Below are positions 10,879 through 19,442 of a DNA stretch of 64,000 nt, in pieces. This DNA is from Bryobacterales bacterium (GTDB lineage Bacteria; Acidobacteriota; Terriglobia; Bryobacterales; Bryobacteraceae). The stretch covers positions 62,001-126,000 of the forward strand of contig CANFEY010000003.1 of the NCBI GenBank assembly GCA_947446025.1. The letters run 5' to 3'. The notes below the pieces were generated by a model that was not told the origin of the DNA, ran no database searches, and worked only from the letters and a program-made list of their open reading frames with translations. Position 1 is the stretch's first letter. The number at the start of each line of letters is the position of its first letter. Position numbers and translations under genes: made by a program.

Positions 10879-12077
10879 CGGTTCAGCAACTCATCGATCT
10901 TGCGCATCGCATCGATGGGCTTCGCCTTAGACCAGTCATGGTACACGTGGCACTCGGTGCAGTTTGCGCTCGCCGATGGGTTCGCGGTTCGATGACATTG
11001 CTGACATGTCTGAATCCCAGGGAGCATCACGTCCGCAGTCGCCTTGCTCTGCGCCGCCGTCGAGTGGCACTCCGCGCAGATGACGAGCTGGTGCGGCAAG
11101 TGGCTGAACCTCGCCCCCTCGAACCACCGCGAGGCAATCTGTGCCTTCGCAATCTCCCGCGCTGCCGACGGAGTGTGGCACTCCACGCAAGTCTTGCGCC
11201 ACATCAGCGTCTCCGTATCTTCCATGCCGCGCCGAATCCACTCCGCCGCATTCCCCGCCGGTCCCGAGCGCTGCACCATGATTCGAGGATCCAGCGCCGG
11301 CTCCACCAAGTTCACGTCTCCCGGATGCGCCCCGATATACTCCGCCAATGCCTGCCGCGCAAGCGCCAGCACGACCTCGGGCTTGTCATGCGGCAGCAGC
11401 TTGTCGATCTTCCTGTGAAACTCCAACCGGTGGCATGATTCGCAGTTGCGCTCGAAATTCGCTGTCGACATCTGCCCCGTCCGGTCCGGCGCATGGCAAG
11501 TCAAACACTTCAGCTGCACCGGACCGTCCACCCCGCGCAGGTCCGCTTTCATGTGCACCTGATGCCCGAACTTGATCGTCCCCGCATCCGCGCGCGCCTT
11601 AAACTCCGGATGGTTCGAATCGAACCCCGTCACCTTCGCCGCGACGTTCAGCTTCCCGCTTTTCGTCTGCAAGCCCCCATGACACTCCGTGCAACTCGCG
11701 TCTGTGATCTCCACAGCCGAGCCCTTGTGCTCAATGTGGCAGCTCAAACAGGGCGGCGTGAACACCTGCTGCTCCTGATGCGCCGGACCATCGTGACACG
11801 TCACGCACGCGCGCTCTTCCGCCTTCCGCCCCCATAGCGAGGTTCCGGTGTGACAAGTCGCGCAGTTCCCTTCCAGAATGTGGTGCCCCTTCGATAGCGG
11901 ACCCGCGTTGAACACCGCGCCCGAATTCACCGCCAGCGATCCGAACACCCACGCGACTCCGATGCCCGTCACCGCCAGCGATAAAATCCGCCTCCAACGC
12001 CCAATGGGATAGAGCCGCTTGAAATACTCGCGGTCAATCCGCTGCGAAAGCTTCTTCGTGGATCGCGTTCGGGCCAT
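10875..12077 (-). CDS. Membrane-anchored decahaem c-type cytochrome
   Basis: A 400-residue protein with a basic N-terminus and one membrane segment ([20 protein letters not shown], residues ~31-50) that would anchor it in the inner membrane facing the periplasm. Ten CXXCH motifs follow (CATCH, CVTCH, CLSCH, CTECH, CLTCH, CESCH, CVECH, CAECH, CQQCH, CTECH). It starts 1 nt after the cytochrome b stop codon and is the last gene of the NuoEF-NuoG-cytochrome b operon. It therefore probably accepts electrons from the membrane cytochrome b and passes them to periplasmic or outer-membrane cytochromes. I cannot assign it to a named family such as NapC/NrfH or OmcA. Confidence 0.88.
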   Translation of the reverse strand: MARTRSTKKLSQRIDREYFKRLYPIGRWRRILSLAVTGIGVAWVFGSLAVNSGAVFNAGPLSKGHHILEGNCATCHTGTSLWGRKAEERACVTCHDGPAHQEQQVFTPPCLSCHIEHKGSAVEITDASCTECHGGLQTKSGKLNVAAKVTGFDSNHPEFKARADAGTIKFGHQVHMKADLRGVDGPVQLKCLTCHAPDRTGQMSTANFERNCESCHRLEFHRKIDKLLPHDKPEVVLALARQALAEYIGAHPGDVNLVEPALDPRIMVQRSGPAGNAAEWIRRGMEDTETLMWRKTCVECHTPSAAREIAKAQIASRWFEGARFSHLPHQLVICAECHSTAAQSKATADVMLPGIQTCQQCHRTANPSASANCTECHVYHDWSKAKPIDAMRKIDELLNR

Positions 12078-12078
12078 G

Positions 12079-12870
12079 TCAGTAACGCAGCGCCATCACG
12101 GCGTGCACTCCTCCCAAAACTAACAACGCAATCGACAGCGGCACATGCACCAGCAGCCAGGCGTGCAGGAAATGATACAGCCTACGCTGCCGAGTGAGCT
12201 GACGCTGTTCTTCGCAGATGCTCTCAAGATCGTCCAGCACAGGCCGGAACGCCGCCGGTGCCAACGCGCGCAGCGGTTCCACCAGCCCTACCGCCGGAGC
12301 CTCCAAGAACGGCCGCACGCGCGTCGCATATAACTCGCGGAACCGGACCTTGTCCTCGTGCTCCTCGTCCACCTGCACGGCGGCCTCCACCAACTCGTCC
12401 GCCTCTTCCCGAAGCTGCTGGCGGATGTGAGGGATCTCTTCGTAAATCGTCTCCAGAGGCACCTGCGTTGTGAGCACGCCCGGCACAAAGTGCTGCATGG
12501 CCGCTCCGAAAAGTCCGCTCGCGATCACCACCACCATCAGCGCCATCAACACACCTGTGAGCGGCCCTTGAAACGAGAATGCCCCGTGAAACAAAATGAG
12601 AGGCAGACTCAGCAGCCCGAGCCACAAATGCCCGCGCATCCACGTCTGCGCCCGCCCGATGCGCCACACCGGAACCTTCTTGCGCGCGCCCAGCAGACCG
12701 GCGAACAGCATCAGCGCATAACCGGCGATGCCGAAGGCCAACCCCATCGCCGTGCCCCCGCGCGGCCCGCCTGGAGTTGAACCCGCATACCAGACGTACA
12801 ACGCCGTCGACCCAACCAGCGCCGCAACGGCGGCGATCATCCACCCGCGATGTGTGGCGTCGATCCTCAT
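12079..12870 (-). CDS. Di-haem membrane cytochrome b subunit
   Basis: A 263-residue protein with about five hydrophobic segments (residues ~10-28, 42-61, 80-99, 103-124, 233-260) and a charged, probably helical loop at 140-230. Histidines H81 and H95 in one helix and H242 and H256 in the last helix show the same 14-residue spacing. That is the classical arrangement for two b-haems stacked across a membrane. The gene overlaps the upstream Fe-S protein gene by ATGA and is 1 nt from the decahaem gene. It probably shuttles electrons between the cytoplasmic Fe-S protein, the quinone pool and the periplasmic decahaem. It resembles the b-type half of b/c quinone oxidoreductases such as Geobacter CbcL only in general design. 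Confidence 0.78.
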   Translation of the reverse strand: MRIDATHRGWMIAAVAALVGSTALYVWYAGSTPGGPRGGTAMGLAFGIAGYALMLFAGLLGARKKVPVWRIGRAQTWMRGHLWLGLLSLPLILFHGAFSFQGPLTGVLMALMVVVIASGLFGAAMQHFVPGVLTTQVPLETIYEEIPHIRQQLREEADELVEAAVQVDEEHEDKVRFRELYATRVRPFLEAPAVGLVEPLRALAPAAFRPVLDDLESICEEQRQLTRQRRLYHFLHAWLLVHVPLSIALLVLGGVHAVMALRY

Positions 12871-14975
12871 GCGTTTGGTGCCTTCCCGATCAGATCCTTG
12901 AAAAACACGTTCGGCTCCACCCGATGCGCCGCGTCATGCGGACACGCGTACACGCAGCTCGGCTCCTCATGGTCCGTACATAGGTCGCACGACGTAGCCT
13001 TCACTTGCGCTCCAACTCCACTGGAGGTCGCCGGAAATGGATGCATGTTGATGTTGCCGTACGGGCAGTTCTTCGCGCACAATCCGCAGCCGATGCACCA
13101 GTCTTCGATGATCACCTCCAGCGAGTTGCGCCGCCGGATCGACCCCACCGGACACCCCACCATGCACAGCGGATCACGGCACTGCCTGCACGATGTGGCC
13201 ACCAGATATTTGTCGAAGCGCAGCCCCTCTCGAATCAAACGCGTCACTCCGTCGTGCGAATCCGCGCACGCCTTGGTGCAGTTGTCGCAGCGCGTACACT
13301 TCTCCAGATCCAGCACCAGCAGGCTCTGCGCCTCCATCAACCCCTGCGCCAGGAACTGCGAAAGCGGCACATGGATCGCCGTAGCCACGCGAGCCCGGTT
13401 CTGCTCCGCGTGCAGCGTCGCCACAGACTCCAACTGCGCTCGCACAGCCGGAAACTCCCGCATCATGCGATGGAAGTCGTCGGCGTGAAAGCGCACAACC
13501 TCAACGTGATCCAGCGCCGTACACGTTGCCGTCCTCCGCCCTTCACCGAGCAGCCCCATCTCGCCGAAATACCCGCCTCGCCCCAGGTACGCCAGCACCA
13601 AATCGCCGTCGCTGTATTGCTCGGTGACCTTGATGAACCCGATGCGCACCAAGTAGAACGCGTCCGCCAAATCCCCCTGCCGCACAATCACGTCGCCCTT
13701 GTTGTAGCGAATCAACTCCACCCGATCCCGCAACGTATCGATGAACTCCGGCGTCAGCGTCGCAAACATCGGCACGCTGCGCAGGTGGTCTTCGAGCGCC
13801 CGCGCCCGGTAATTGGCATCCAGCTGCGCCTTCAGCGTTTTATTGCGCTGCATGATATCCAGCACGTTGCGCAGCATCTCCAGCATCACGCAATCCGTCG
13901 CCGCCTGCACCGTAGCCGAGCGCGGATACAGACTCATGCACGTCATCTCACCGAACAAGTCTCCAGCGTGCAACTGCGCCACAGGATTGTCGTAGGAAAG
14001 ATCCACTGACGCGTCAATCGGAATCGTGCGCCGCTCCCCTTCACCCTCGCGCCGGTCCTGCTGGCGTCCCGTCAGTCGGCTGGTCAGCTTGGCGAAGAAT
14101 CCGTCGGCACCCTTCGACTTCACATGCCCCATTTGCGCCGAAAGGAACACACTCGCCGTGCCCTCCAAAATGTAAAACGCAGTCGACCCGTACTCGCCCT
14201 CGCGGCAAATCAAATCGCCCTTCTTGAACCGCCGCTTCACCACCGCATTCTTGTTGAGCTCGAGGAACGTACCCGAGACTTCTTCAAAATACGGCAAGGC
14301 CAGCAAGGCTTCCACATCCACCGGCTCTCCCGGCAGCACCGTCTTCACGACGCTCTTGTTGGTCAGCGCCCCCGTCGGACAACTCACCATGCACTCGCCG
14401 CACGAAACGCACGACGAGTTCCCCATCGGATCGTTCAAGTCGAATGCAATGCCCGCGCCAAAGCCCTTGCCCCGCCGCCCCAGCACGTTGTTGGATTTGA
14501 TCTCATCGCAGCCACGAATACAGCGGTCGCACAAGATGCACGCTTCGTGATCTACCGCGATGACCAGCGACGATTCGTCCTGCCCGCGAGGCGACAGCCG
14601 CTGCGGAAAGCGCGACTTGCTCACGCCCTCTTCCCTCGCAAGCGTCTCCAGCTCGCAATCCCCCGACTGCTGCTGCCGAGCGCACGGCGACGGATGGTCC
14701 GCCATCAGCATCTCGACCACCGTCCGCCGAGCCGCCACCACCTTCTCGGAATCGGTCGTCACAACCATGCCGTTCTCGGCTGGCCGGACGCAGCTCGCCG
14801 TCAGCACTCGCCCGCCCGCCTCCACCAAACACACACGGCACACACCCACCGGCGTTTCGTTCTGCTGATGGCACAAGGTCGGAATCGAAATTCCGCTCAG
14901 CCGCGCGGCGTCAAAGACCGACGTCCCATCGGGAACCGTCACCTCGCGCGCGTCGATGGTGAGTTTCACGCTCAT
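12867..14975 (-). CDS. NuoG-like iron-sulfur protein with two cyclic-nucleotide-binding domains and a four-cluster ferredoxin domain
   Basis: A 702-residue cytoplasmic electron relay. The order is: 2Fe-2S domain (C35, C46, C49, C62); NuoG-type His-Cys segment (H94, C98, C107, with Q101 where the second cysteine is expected); two 4Fe-4S sites (C146/149/152/156 and C189/192/195/199); CNBD1 (~228-380, with an insertion at 284-325 and a FGEM...PRSATV phosphate cassette); CNBD2 (~397-515, FGEMGLLGEGRRTAT); and a DmsB/NrfC-like domain with four cysteine quartets starting at C560, C596, C627 and C663. There is no molybdopterin domain. The chosen ATG at 14975 forms ATGA with the upstream stop; a GTG at 14984 is the alternative. 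I infer that it takes electrons from the NuoEF-like subunit and delivers them to cytochrome b under cNMP control. Confidence 0.85.
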   Translation of the reverse strand: MSVKLTIDAREVTVPDGTSVFDAARLSGISIPTLCHQQNETPVGVCRVCLVEAGGRVLTASCVRPAENGMVVTTDSEKVVAARRTVVEMLMADHPSPCARQQQSGDCELETLAREEGVSKSRFPQRLSPRGQDESSLVIAVDHEACILCDRCIRGCDEIKSNNVLGRRGKGFGAGIAFDLNDPMGNSSCVSCGECMVSCPTGALTNKSVVKTVLPGEPVDVEALLALPYFEEVSGTFLELNKNAVVKRRFKKGDLICREGEYGSTAFYILEGTASVFLSAQMGHVKSKGADGFFAKLTSRLTGRQQDRREGEGERRTIPIDASVDLSYDNPVAQLHAGDLFGEMTCMSLYPRSATVQAATDCVMLEMLRNVLDIMQRNKTLKAQLDANYRARALEDHLRSVPMFATLTPEFIDTLRDRVELIRYNKGDVIVRQGDLADAFYLVRIGFIKVTEQYSDGDLVLAYLGRGGYFGEMGLLGEGRRTATCTALDHVEVVRFHADDFHRMMREFPAVRAQLESVATLHAEQNRARVATAIHVPLSQFLAQGLMEAQSLLVLDLEKCTRCDNCTKACADSHDGVTRLIREGLRFDKYLVATSCRQCRDPLCMVGCPVGSIRRRNSLEVIIEDWCIGCGLCAKNCPYGNINMHPFPATSSGVGAQVKATSCDLCTDHEEPSCVYACPHDAAHRVEPNVFFKDLIGKAPNA

Positions 14976-16651
14976 AGCGGACACACTCCCGCCGGACAGC
15001 GATGCCGCAAGATGTGCTCCTCCACCTCAGCGCGGAAATGTGTGAGCACAGACGTCAACGGCGAATGCGCGAACTGCCCCAGCCCGCATATCGACGCCAG
15101 CTTCATGGCACTCGACAACTCATCCACCAGCCCCATGTCCGCCACCGTGCCCCTACCGCGCGTCCACCCCGTGACGATGTCCACCAGCTTCTGCGAACCC
15201 ACGCGACATGGCACGCACTTGCCGCACGACTCATTGCGGAAAAATTCCAGAGCGTTCAGCGCCATGTCGAGCATGCACCGCTCTTCCGAAAACACCACAA
15301 TTGCACCCGACCCCAACATCGACCCAATCGCCGCCATCGACTTAAAGTCCAGCCGCGTGTCCACCAGCGACGCAGGCAAATATCCCGACGAAGGCCCAGA
15401 CGGCGCGAACGCCTTGAACGCCTTGCCGTCCCGAATTCCGCCGGCTAACCCCAGAATCACGTCGCGAGCAGGCGTCCCCATCGGGATCACAAAAATCCCC
15501 GGATTCACCACATCTCCACTCACGCCGACAAACTTCAACCCCGCCAGCCCAGCCACGCCCTGCGCCTTGAACCAGTCGATTCCGTTGACCAAAATCTGCG
15601 GCACATTGGCGAACGTCTCCACGTTGTTCAACGCAGTCGGCTTGTTCCACAACCCGTCGTACACAGGAAACGGCGGCTTATTGCGAGGCTCGGCGCGCTT
15701 CCCTTCAATCGCCTCAATCAACGCCGTCTCTTCGCCACAAATGTAACCGCCAGGACTGACGAACACTTCCAAGTCGAACGACAACCCCGACCCCAGAATA
15801 TTCTCGCCCAACAGCCCTGCCTCATAGCAACGATGAATCTCGTCCTCAATGATGCGCTCCTGTGCGCCGTATTCGTGCCGGATGTAAAAAATCCCCTGCC
15901 GCGCCCCAGTGACCAGCCCCGCCACAATCATTCCCTCAATCACCAGGAACGGCAAGTTGTGCATGATGAAGCGATCTTTTATCGTCCCCGGCTCGCTCTC
16001 ATCGGCGTTACACACCACGTACTTCACATCGCCAGGAGCCTTGCGCACCGCCTCCCACTTCATCCCAGTGGGAAATCCCGCACCTCCCATGCCCGGCAAT
16101 CCCGCCGCCTTCAGCTGCGCGATCACTCCCTCGAAATCTTTCGCCGCCGCCAGCTTCCGCACTGCGCCGTACCGCTCGCCCGCGCCATACGGATCGGGCG
16201 AAAGCCCCACCATCGGCGCATCCACAGGCATCTCCGGCAACGGCCGCCCACCCAGCGCCGTCAACACAAGCGCCTCGGCCTGAGCACTCGTCACGCCGCG
16301 ATACACGTGATCATTGATCGACACCGCAGGCGCCCCATCGCACTGTCCCAGGCACGACACCTTGCCCACCGCCACGTCCGAAGCGCTCATCCCGCGAAAG
16401 CGCTCCGCCAACCCATCGCGCAAAGCGTCAGCGCCGTTCACATGGCACGCCATGTCTGAGCACACATTCATACAGACCTTCGGCGGCGGCTTCAAATGGA
16501 AGTGTGGATAAAAGTCAGCAACCCCATGAATTCGGAACAGCGGCGTGCCCGTTTCGCCCGAAAGCGCGCGCAGTTGGTCTGCGGGCAGGTAGCCATAGCG
16601 CCCCTGGATCTCGCGGAGCTGGTCGAAGATTTCGGTCCGGGGACTCTTCAC
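14972..16651 (-). CDS. NuoE-NuoF-like fusion: NADH/FMN-binding diaphorase subunit
   Basis: A 559-residue fusion. Residues 1-135 are a thioredoxin-like NuoE domain with a 2Fe-2S site (C64, C69, C100, C104). Residues ~160-559 are NuoF: NADH loop GMGGAGFPTG at 187-196, FMN segment CNADESEPGT at 214-223, ICGEETALIEAIEG, the 4Fe-4S motif CGKCVPCRVG, and a C-terminal CPAGVC. NuoEF fusions of this kind occur in bifurcating hydrogenases and formate dehydrogenases, but no hydrogenase or formate dehydrogenase catalytic subunit is present here. The expected role is oxidation of NADH (or reduction of NAD). The GTG at 16651 begins the conserved NuoE sequence; reading further upstream would run into the divergent cytochrome gene. 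Confidence 0.88.
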   Translation of the reverse strand: MKSPRTEIFDQLREIQGRYGYLPADQLRALSGETGTPLFRIHGVADFYPHFHLKPPPKVCMNVCSDMACHVNGADALRDGLAERFRGMSASDVAVGKVSCLGQCDGAPAVSINDHVYRGVTSAQAEALVLTALGGRPLPEMPVDAPMVGLSPDPYGAGERYGAVRKLAAAKDFEGVIAQLKAAGLPGMGGAGFPTGMKWEAVRKAPGDVKYVVCNADESEPGTIKDRFIMHNLPFLVIEGMIVAGLVTGARQGIFYIRHEYGAQERIIEDEIHRCYEAGLLGENILGSGLSFDLEVFVSPGGYICGEETALIEAIEGKRAEPRNKPPFPVYDGLWNKPTALNNVETFANVPQILVNGIDWFKAQGVAGLAGLKFVGVSGDVVNPGIFVIPMGTPARDVILGLAGGIRDGKAFKAFAPSGPSSGYLPASLVDTRLDFKSMAAIGSMLGSGAIVVFSEERCMLDMALNALEFFRNESCGKCVPCRVGSQKLVDIVTGWTRGRGTVADMGLVDELSSAMKLASICGLGQFAHSPLTSVLTHFRAEVEEHILRHRCPAGVCPL

Positions 16652-16681
16652 GGCGTTGAAATCGATTATAGAATAGGAAGG
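16652..16681. promoter_or_regulatory. 30-bp divergent control region between NuoEF-like and pentahaem cytochrome genes
   Basis: Only 30 bp separate the two start codons. On the reverse strand a perfect TATAAT lies 13 nt before the GTG of the NuoEF-like gene, with only a weak -35. On the forward strand AGGAAGG abuts the TTG start of the cytochrome. The two transcripts would have very short leaders and probably overlapping promoters, which suggests joint regulation. Confidence 0.4.
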
Positions 16682-17965
16682 TTGGGAAAAGTACTCGTAC
16701 TTTCGTACCTGGTCGCCGCAACGCTCTTCGCCGCGGACCCGCCGAAGTACACCGGGCCGGGTTCCTGCGCCGCACCCGCGTGTCACGGAGCCGTGCAGGC
16801 GCGCTCGGCAACCTCTGTCCAGCAGAACGAATACAGCACGTGGGTCATTCAGGATAAACACGCGCAGGCTTTTTCGGTGCTGTCAAATCCCACGTCGGTG
16901 CGCATTGCGAAAATCCTCGGCTTACCCAGCGCCGCCACCGCGCCCCGTTGCCTTGCATGCCACTCCCTCAGCCCTGACGCCGCCGACCGCGCCCGCACCT
17001 TCGACGCCTCAGACGGTGTAAGCTGCGAAAGTTGCCACGGTCCCGCGTCGAATTGGCTGGGACCCCACACGACGAAAGATTGGACGCATCAACAATCGGT
17101 GGACGCCGGCATGAAGGATCTGCGCGACCTCACGCGCCGGTCGGAGCAGTGCCTCACCTGCCACCTCGGCACCGCCGACAAGAAGGTGGACCACGAATTG
17201 ATCGCCGCCGGGCATCCCGATCTCTACTTCGAGCTCGCATCGTTCTCCGCCGTGATGCCGCGGCACTGGAAACCGAAAGTGAATCAAGACCCCTGGCAGG
17301 AAGTGCGCGAGCTCGCCACTGGCCAAGCCGTGCAACTGCGCGAGCACGTGGCTCGCGTCCAACGCAACGCGCGCACCGGCGTGTGGCCCGAGTATGGCGA
17401 GCTCGACTGCTTCGCCTGCCACCACAGCCTCACCGCATCGAAGGACAGTTGGCAGCAGCAGCGCGGCTATGAGAATCGCAAGCCGGGAAATCCCCCGTGG
17501 AACTTATCCCGCTTCGTAGTTCTGCGGCAGATCGCGCTGGAGTTCGACAGGCCTGCCGCGCAGCAGCTCCAGGCCGCGATGAACAACCTCTACGCGCTGG
17601 TGAGCACCATCGGCAACGACCGCAATCAGGTCGCCACGCAGGCGGCCCAGGTGCAAACCCTCGCAACGCAACTCGAGACCCGCGTAAAGGCCGGGACCTA
17701 CGACGCCGCACTGGTCCGCCGCCTGATGAAGAGCCTCTCCGGCGACGGCCAGTATATCTCCGAGCAAGGCGAACGCGCCGCGGAGCAAGCCGCCATGGCC
17801 GTCGATTCGCTGTTCGTTTCCTACTCCACGAACGCCACCGTCGCCAATGCCGCGCAAGTCCGCGCCGCCATTCAAGCTTTGTTCCAACAAGTGCAGAATC
17901 CGTCCGCCTACAACGCGTTCAACTTCGCGCGGCAGATGGGGGTGGTCAATGGGCTACTGCCGTAA
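16682..17965 (+). CDS. Pentahaem c-type cytochrome, c554-like, periplasmic
   Basis: A 427-residue exported protein. I place the start at the TTG at 16682, because the following LGKVLVLSYLVAATLFAAD is a good signal peptide; longer readings would run into the divergent NuoEF gene. Haem sites are one CX4CH (CAAPACH) and four CXXCH (CLACH, CESCH, CLTCH, CFACH). The CX4CH-first layout resembles cytochrome c554 and related multihaem carriers. The C-terminal ~150 residues are helical and Gln/Ala-rich without haem motifs. It lies divergent to the NADH module and overlaps the next gene by 17 nt. It is probably a soluble periplasmic shuttle. Confidence 0.82.
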   Translation: MGKVLVLSYLVAATLFAADPPKYTGPGSCAAPACHGAVQARSATSVQQNEYSTWVIQDKHAQAFSVLSNPTSVRIAKILGLPSAATAPRCLACHSLSPDAADRARTFDASDGVSCESCHGPASNWLGPHTTKDWTHQQSVDAGMKDLRDLTRRSEQCLTCHLGTADKKVDHELIAAGHPDLYFELASFSAVMPRHWKPKVNQDPWQEVRELATGQAVQLREHVARVQRNARTGVWPEYGELDCFACHHSLTASKDSWQQQRGYENRKPGNPPWNLSRFVVLRQIALEFDRPAAQQLQAAMNNLYALVSTIGNDRNQVATQAAQVQTLATQLETRVKAGTYDAALVRRLMKSLSGDGQYISEQGERAAEQAAMAVDSLFVSYSTNATVANAAQVRAAIQALFQQVQNPSAYNAFNFARQMGVVNGLLP

Positions 17966-19421
17966 GCTGCTGCTGTTCGCATGCGCCGCCGTCGCGTTTG
18001 CACAACCCTCGACGCTCACCAAGGACGACGTCCGCCGTGTGGTCGAAGCCGCGGCAACGTCCATCGACTCGAACTCGCTAGTGATCGCTGTAACGGACCG
18101 CCAGGGCGACATCCTGGCAGTCTTCCGCAAATCCGCCGCTCCCGGCATCATCCTCGGCAACTTCGGCTTCGATACCGATGCCAATGAACTCGCCGTGGGC
18201 CTGGCCCGCACCGCCGGATTTTTTAGCAACGCCCAAGCCCCCTTGTCATCGCGCACGGTCCGCTACATCAGCGGCATTCACTTTCCTCCAGGTATTCTTT
18301 ACACCGGCAACGCCGCCCTCTACGGAATCGAAAACACCAACCGGGGCTGCATCATCGGAGCCGACTACGCCCCCGGTAAGTCCGTGCCCCCCGCACGCTC
18401 CATCGACGGGGCTTCCACAGGCGCCGGCATCGTGACCGGCAAAGCAGATCTCCTTGATAGCGACCCTAGCGCCGTCAACCCCGGCGGCGTCCCCCTCTAC
18501 AAGAACGGACAAGTCGTGGGCGGCATCGGCGTCGCAGGCGTCGCGCCCGACCTAGCCGAATACGCGTCTTTCATCGGCGCAGCCGCGGCAGGTTTCCTGC
18601 CAACCGCAATTCCGGCACCGGGAGTAGTCTTCATCGACGGCATCGCGCTCCCCTTCGTCGACAACACCACCGCCCCCGGAGGCATCGCCCTCGGCACGCT
18701 CACCGGATCTTACGTCGTCGAACCCAAGGACGCCCCCGGCCCCGCACCCGAAGGCGACCTGGTCATTCCGCGCGCGGGAAGCCAACTCACCGCGCAAGAA
18801 GTCCGCCAAATCATCGACCGCGCCATCGCCACCGCCAACGAAACCCGAGCCGTAATCCGCCTCCCGCTAGGCTCCCGCGCGCGCATGGTGATCGCCGTGG
18901 CGGATCTCGACGGCACCATCCTCGCTCTGCACCGCATGGACGACGCGACGTTTTTCAGCATCGACGTGGCACTCGCGAAGTCCCGCAATGTGATCTACTT
19001 CAGCAGCAAGAACCTCCATCCCGGCGATCTCCCCCGCGTGCCTCCGGGAACCGCCGTATCCAATCGCACCATCGGCTTCGGCGCGCAACCCCTGTTCCCG
19101 CCCGGTATCGACTTCAGCGAAAACCGGGGGCCCTTCTTCGACCTCTACATCCACGACGTGGTGAACCCCTGCACCCAAGGCTCTCAAGCGAACGGCAATC
19201 AGAACGGAGTCGTCTTCTTCCCCGGCGCGCTCCCGCTCTATCGCAACGGAGTGCTCATCGGCGGCGTAGGCGTCAGCGGCGACGGCGTGGAGCAAGACGA
19301 CTTCGTCTCCGCAGCCGCAGCCAAAGGCTTCGAGCCGCCGCGAGACCACCGCGCCGACCGAGTCCAAATCGACGGCGTGCGCCTTCCCTACCTGAAATTC
19401 CCGAGGAATCCCACACAATAG
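17949..19421 (+). CDS. Exported tandem GlcG/HbpS-like (DUF336) protein
   Basis: A 490-residue protein beginning with ATG at 17949 and a short signal peptide (KLLLFACAAVAFAQ). It contains two GlcG/HbpS-type domains (about residues 25-230 and 260-485). Each shows the family pattern of an N-terminal helix (DDVRRVVEAAATS; QEVRQIIDRAIATA), a VIAVTDRQGDILAVFR or VIAVADLDGTILALHR strand pair, and a C-terminal GGIGVAG or GGVGVSG glycine motif. Members of this family include haem-binding HbpS. Overlap with the cytochrome gene suggests co-expression and a possible haem-handling role, which is inference. Confidence 0.75.
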   Translation: MGYCRKLLLFACAAVAFAQPSTLTKDDVRRVVEAAATSIDSNSLVIAVTDRQGDILAVFRKSAAPGIILGNFGFDTDANELAVGLARTAGFFSNAQAPLSSRTVRYISGIHFPPGILYTGNAALYGIENTNRGCIIGADYAPGKSVPPARSIDGASTGAGIVTGKADLLDSDPSAVNPGGVPLYKNGQVVGGIGVAGVAPDLAEYASFIGAAAAGFLPTAIPAPGVVFIDGIALPFVDNTTAPGGIALGTLTGSYVVEPKDAPGPAPEGDLVIPRAGSQLTAQEVRQIIDRAIATANETRAVIRLPLGSRARMVIAVADLDGTILALHRMDDATFFSIDVALAKSRNVIYFSSKNLHPGDLPRVPPGTAVSNRTIGFGAQPLFPPGIDFSENRGPFFDLYIHDVVNPCTQGSQANGNQNGVVFFPGALPLYRNGVLIGGVGVSGDGVEQDDFVSAAAAKGFEPPRDHRADRVQIDGVRLPYLKFPRNPTQ

Positions 19422-19441
19422 CCCCATGCGCAAGCGTGGGG
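19422..19441. terminator. Bidirectional hairpin with GNRA tetraloop between convergent genes
   Basis: An 8-bp stem, CCCCATGC pairing with GCGTGGGG (one G-U pair), closes a GCAA tetraloop. It begins at the base after the forward stop codon and ends one base before the reverse stop codon. It has no U-tract, so it may act as a 3' end stabiliser or a bidirectional terminator. Confidence 0.6.
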
Positions 19442-19442
19442 C

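Noticed and set aside
11605-11630. A tRNA T-arm-like string (TTCGAATCGAACCCC)
   Set aside because: It is inside the decahaem coding sequence and no cloverleaf can be drawn around it. No other tRNA candidates were found.
14124-15746. A 540-codon forward open frame opposite the NuoG/NuoEF-like genes
   Set aside because: Arg/His/Pro-rich composition with no motif; it is antisense to two proteins with clear Fe-S and NADH motifs. It is a GC-driven shadow.
14972-16651. Assignment of the NuoEF/NuoG-like genes to respiratory Complex I or a bifurcating hydrogenase
   Set aside because: No NuoA/H/J-N membrane subunits, NuoG molybdopterin domain, or hydrogenase H-cluster/NiFe subunit is nearby; the partner genes are cytochromes.
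16496-16681. A longer N-terminus for the pentahaem cytochrome beginning at 16496
   Set aside because: It would read antisense through the conserved NuoE start and place a 62-residue charged stretch before the signal peptide.
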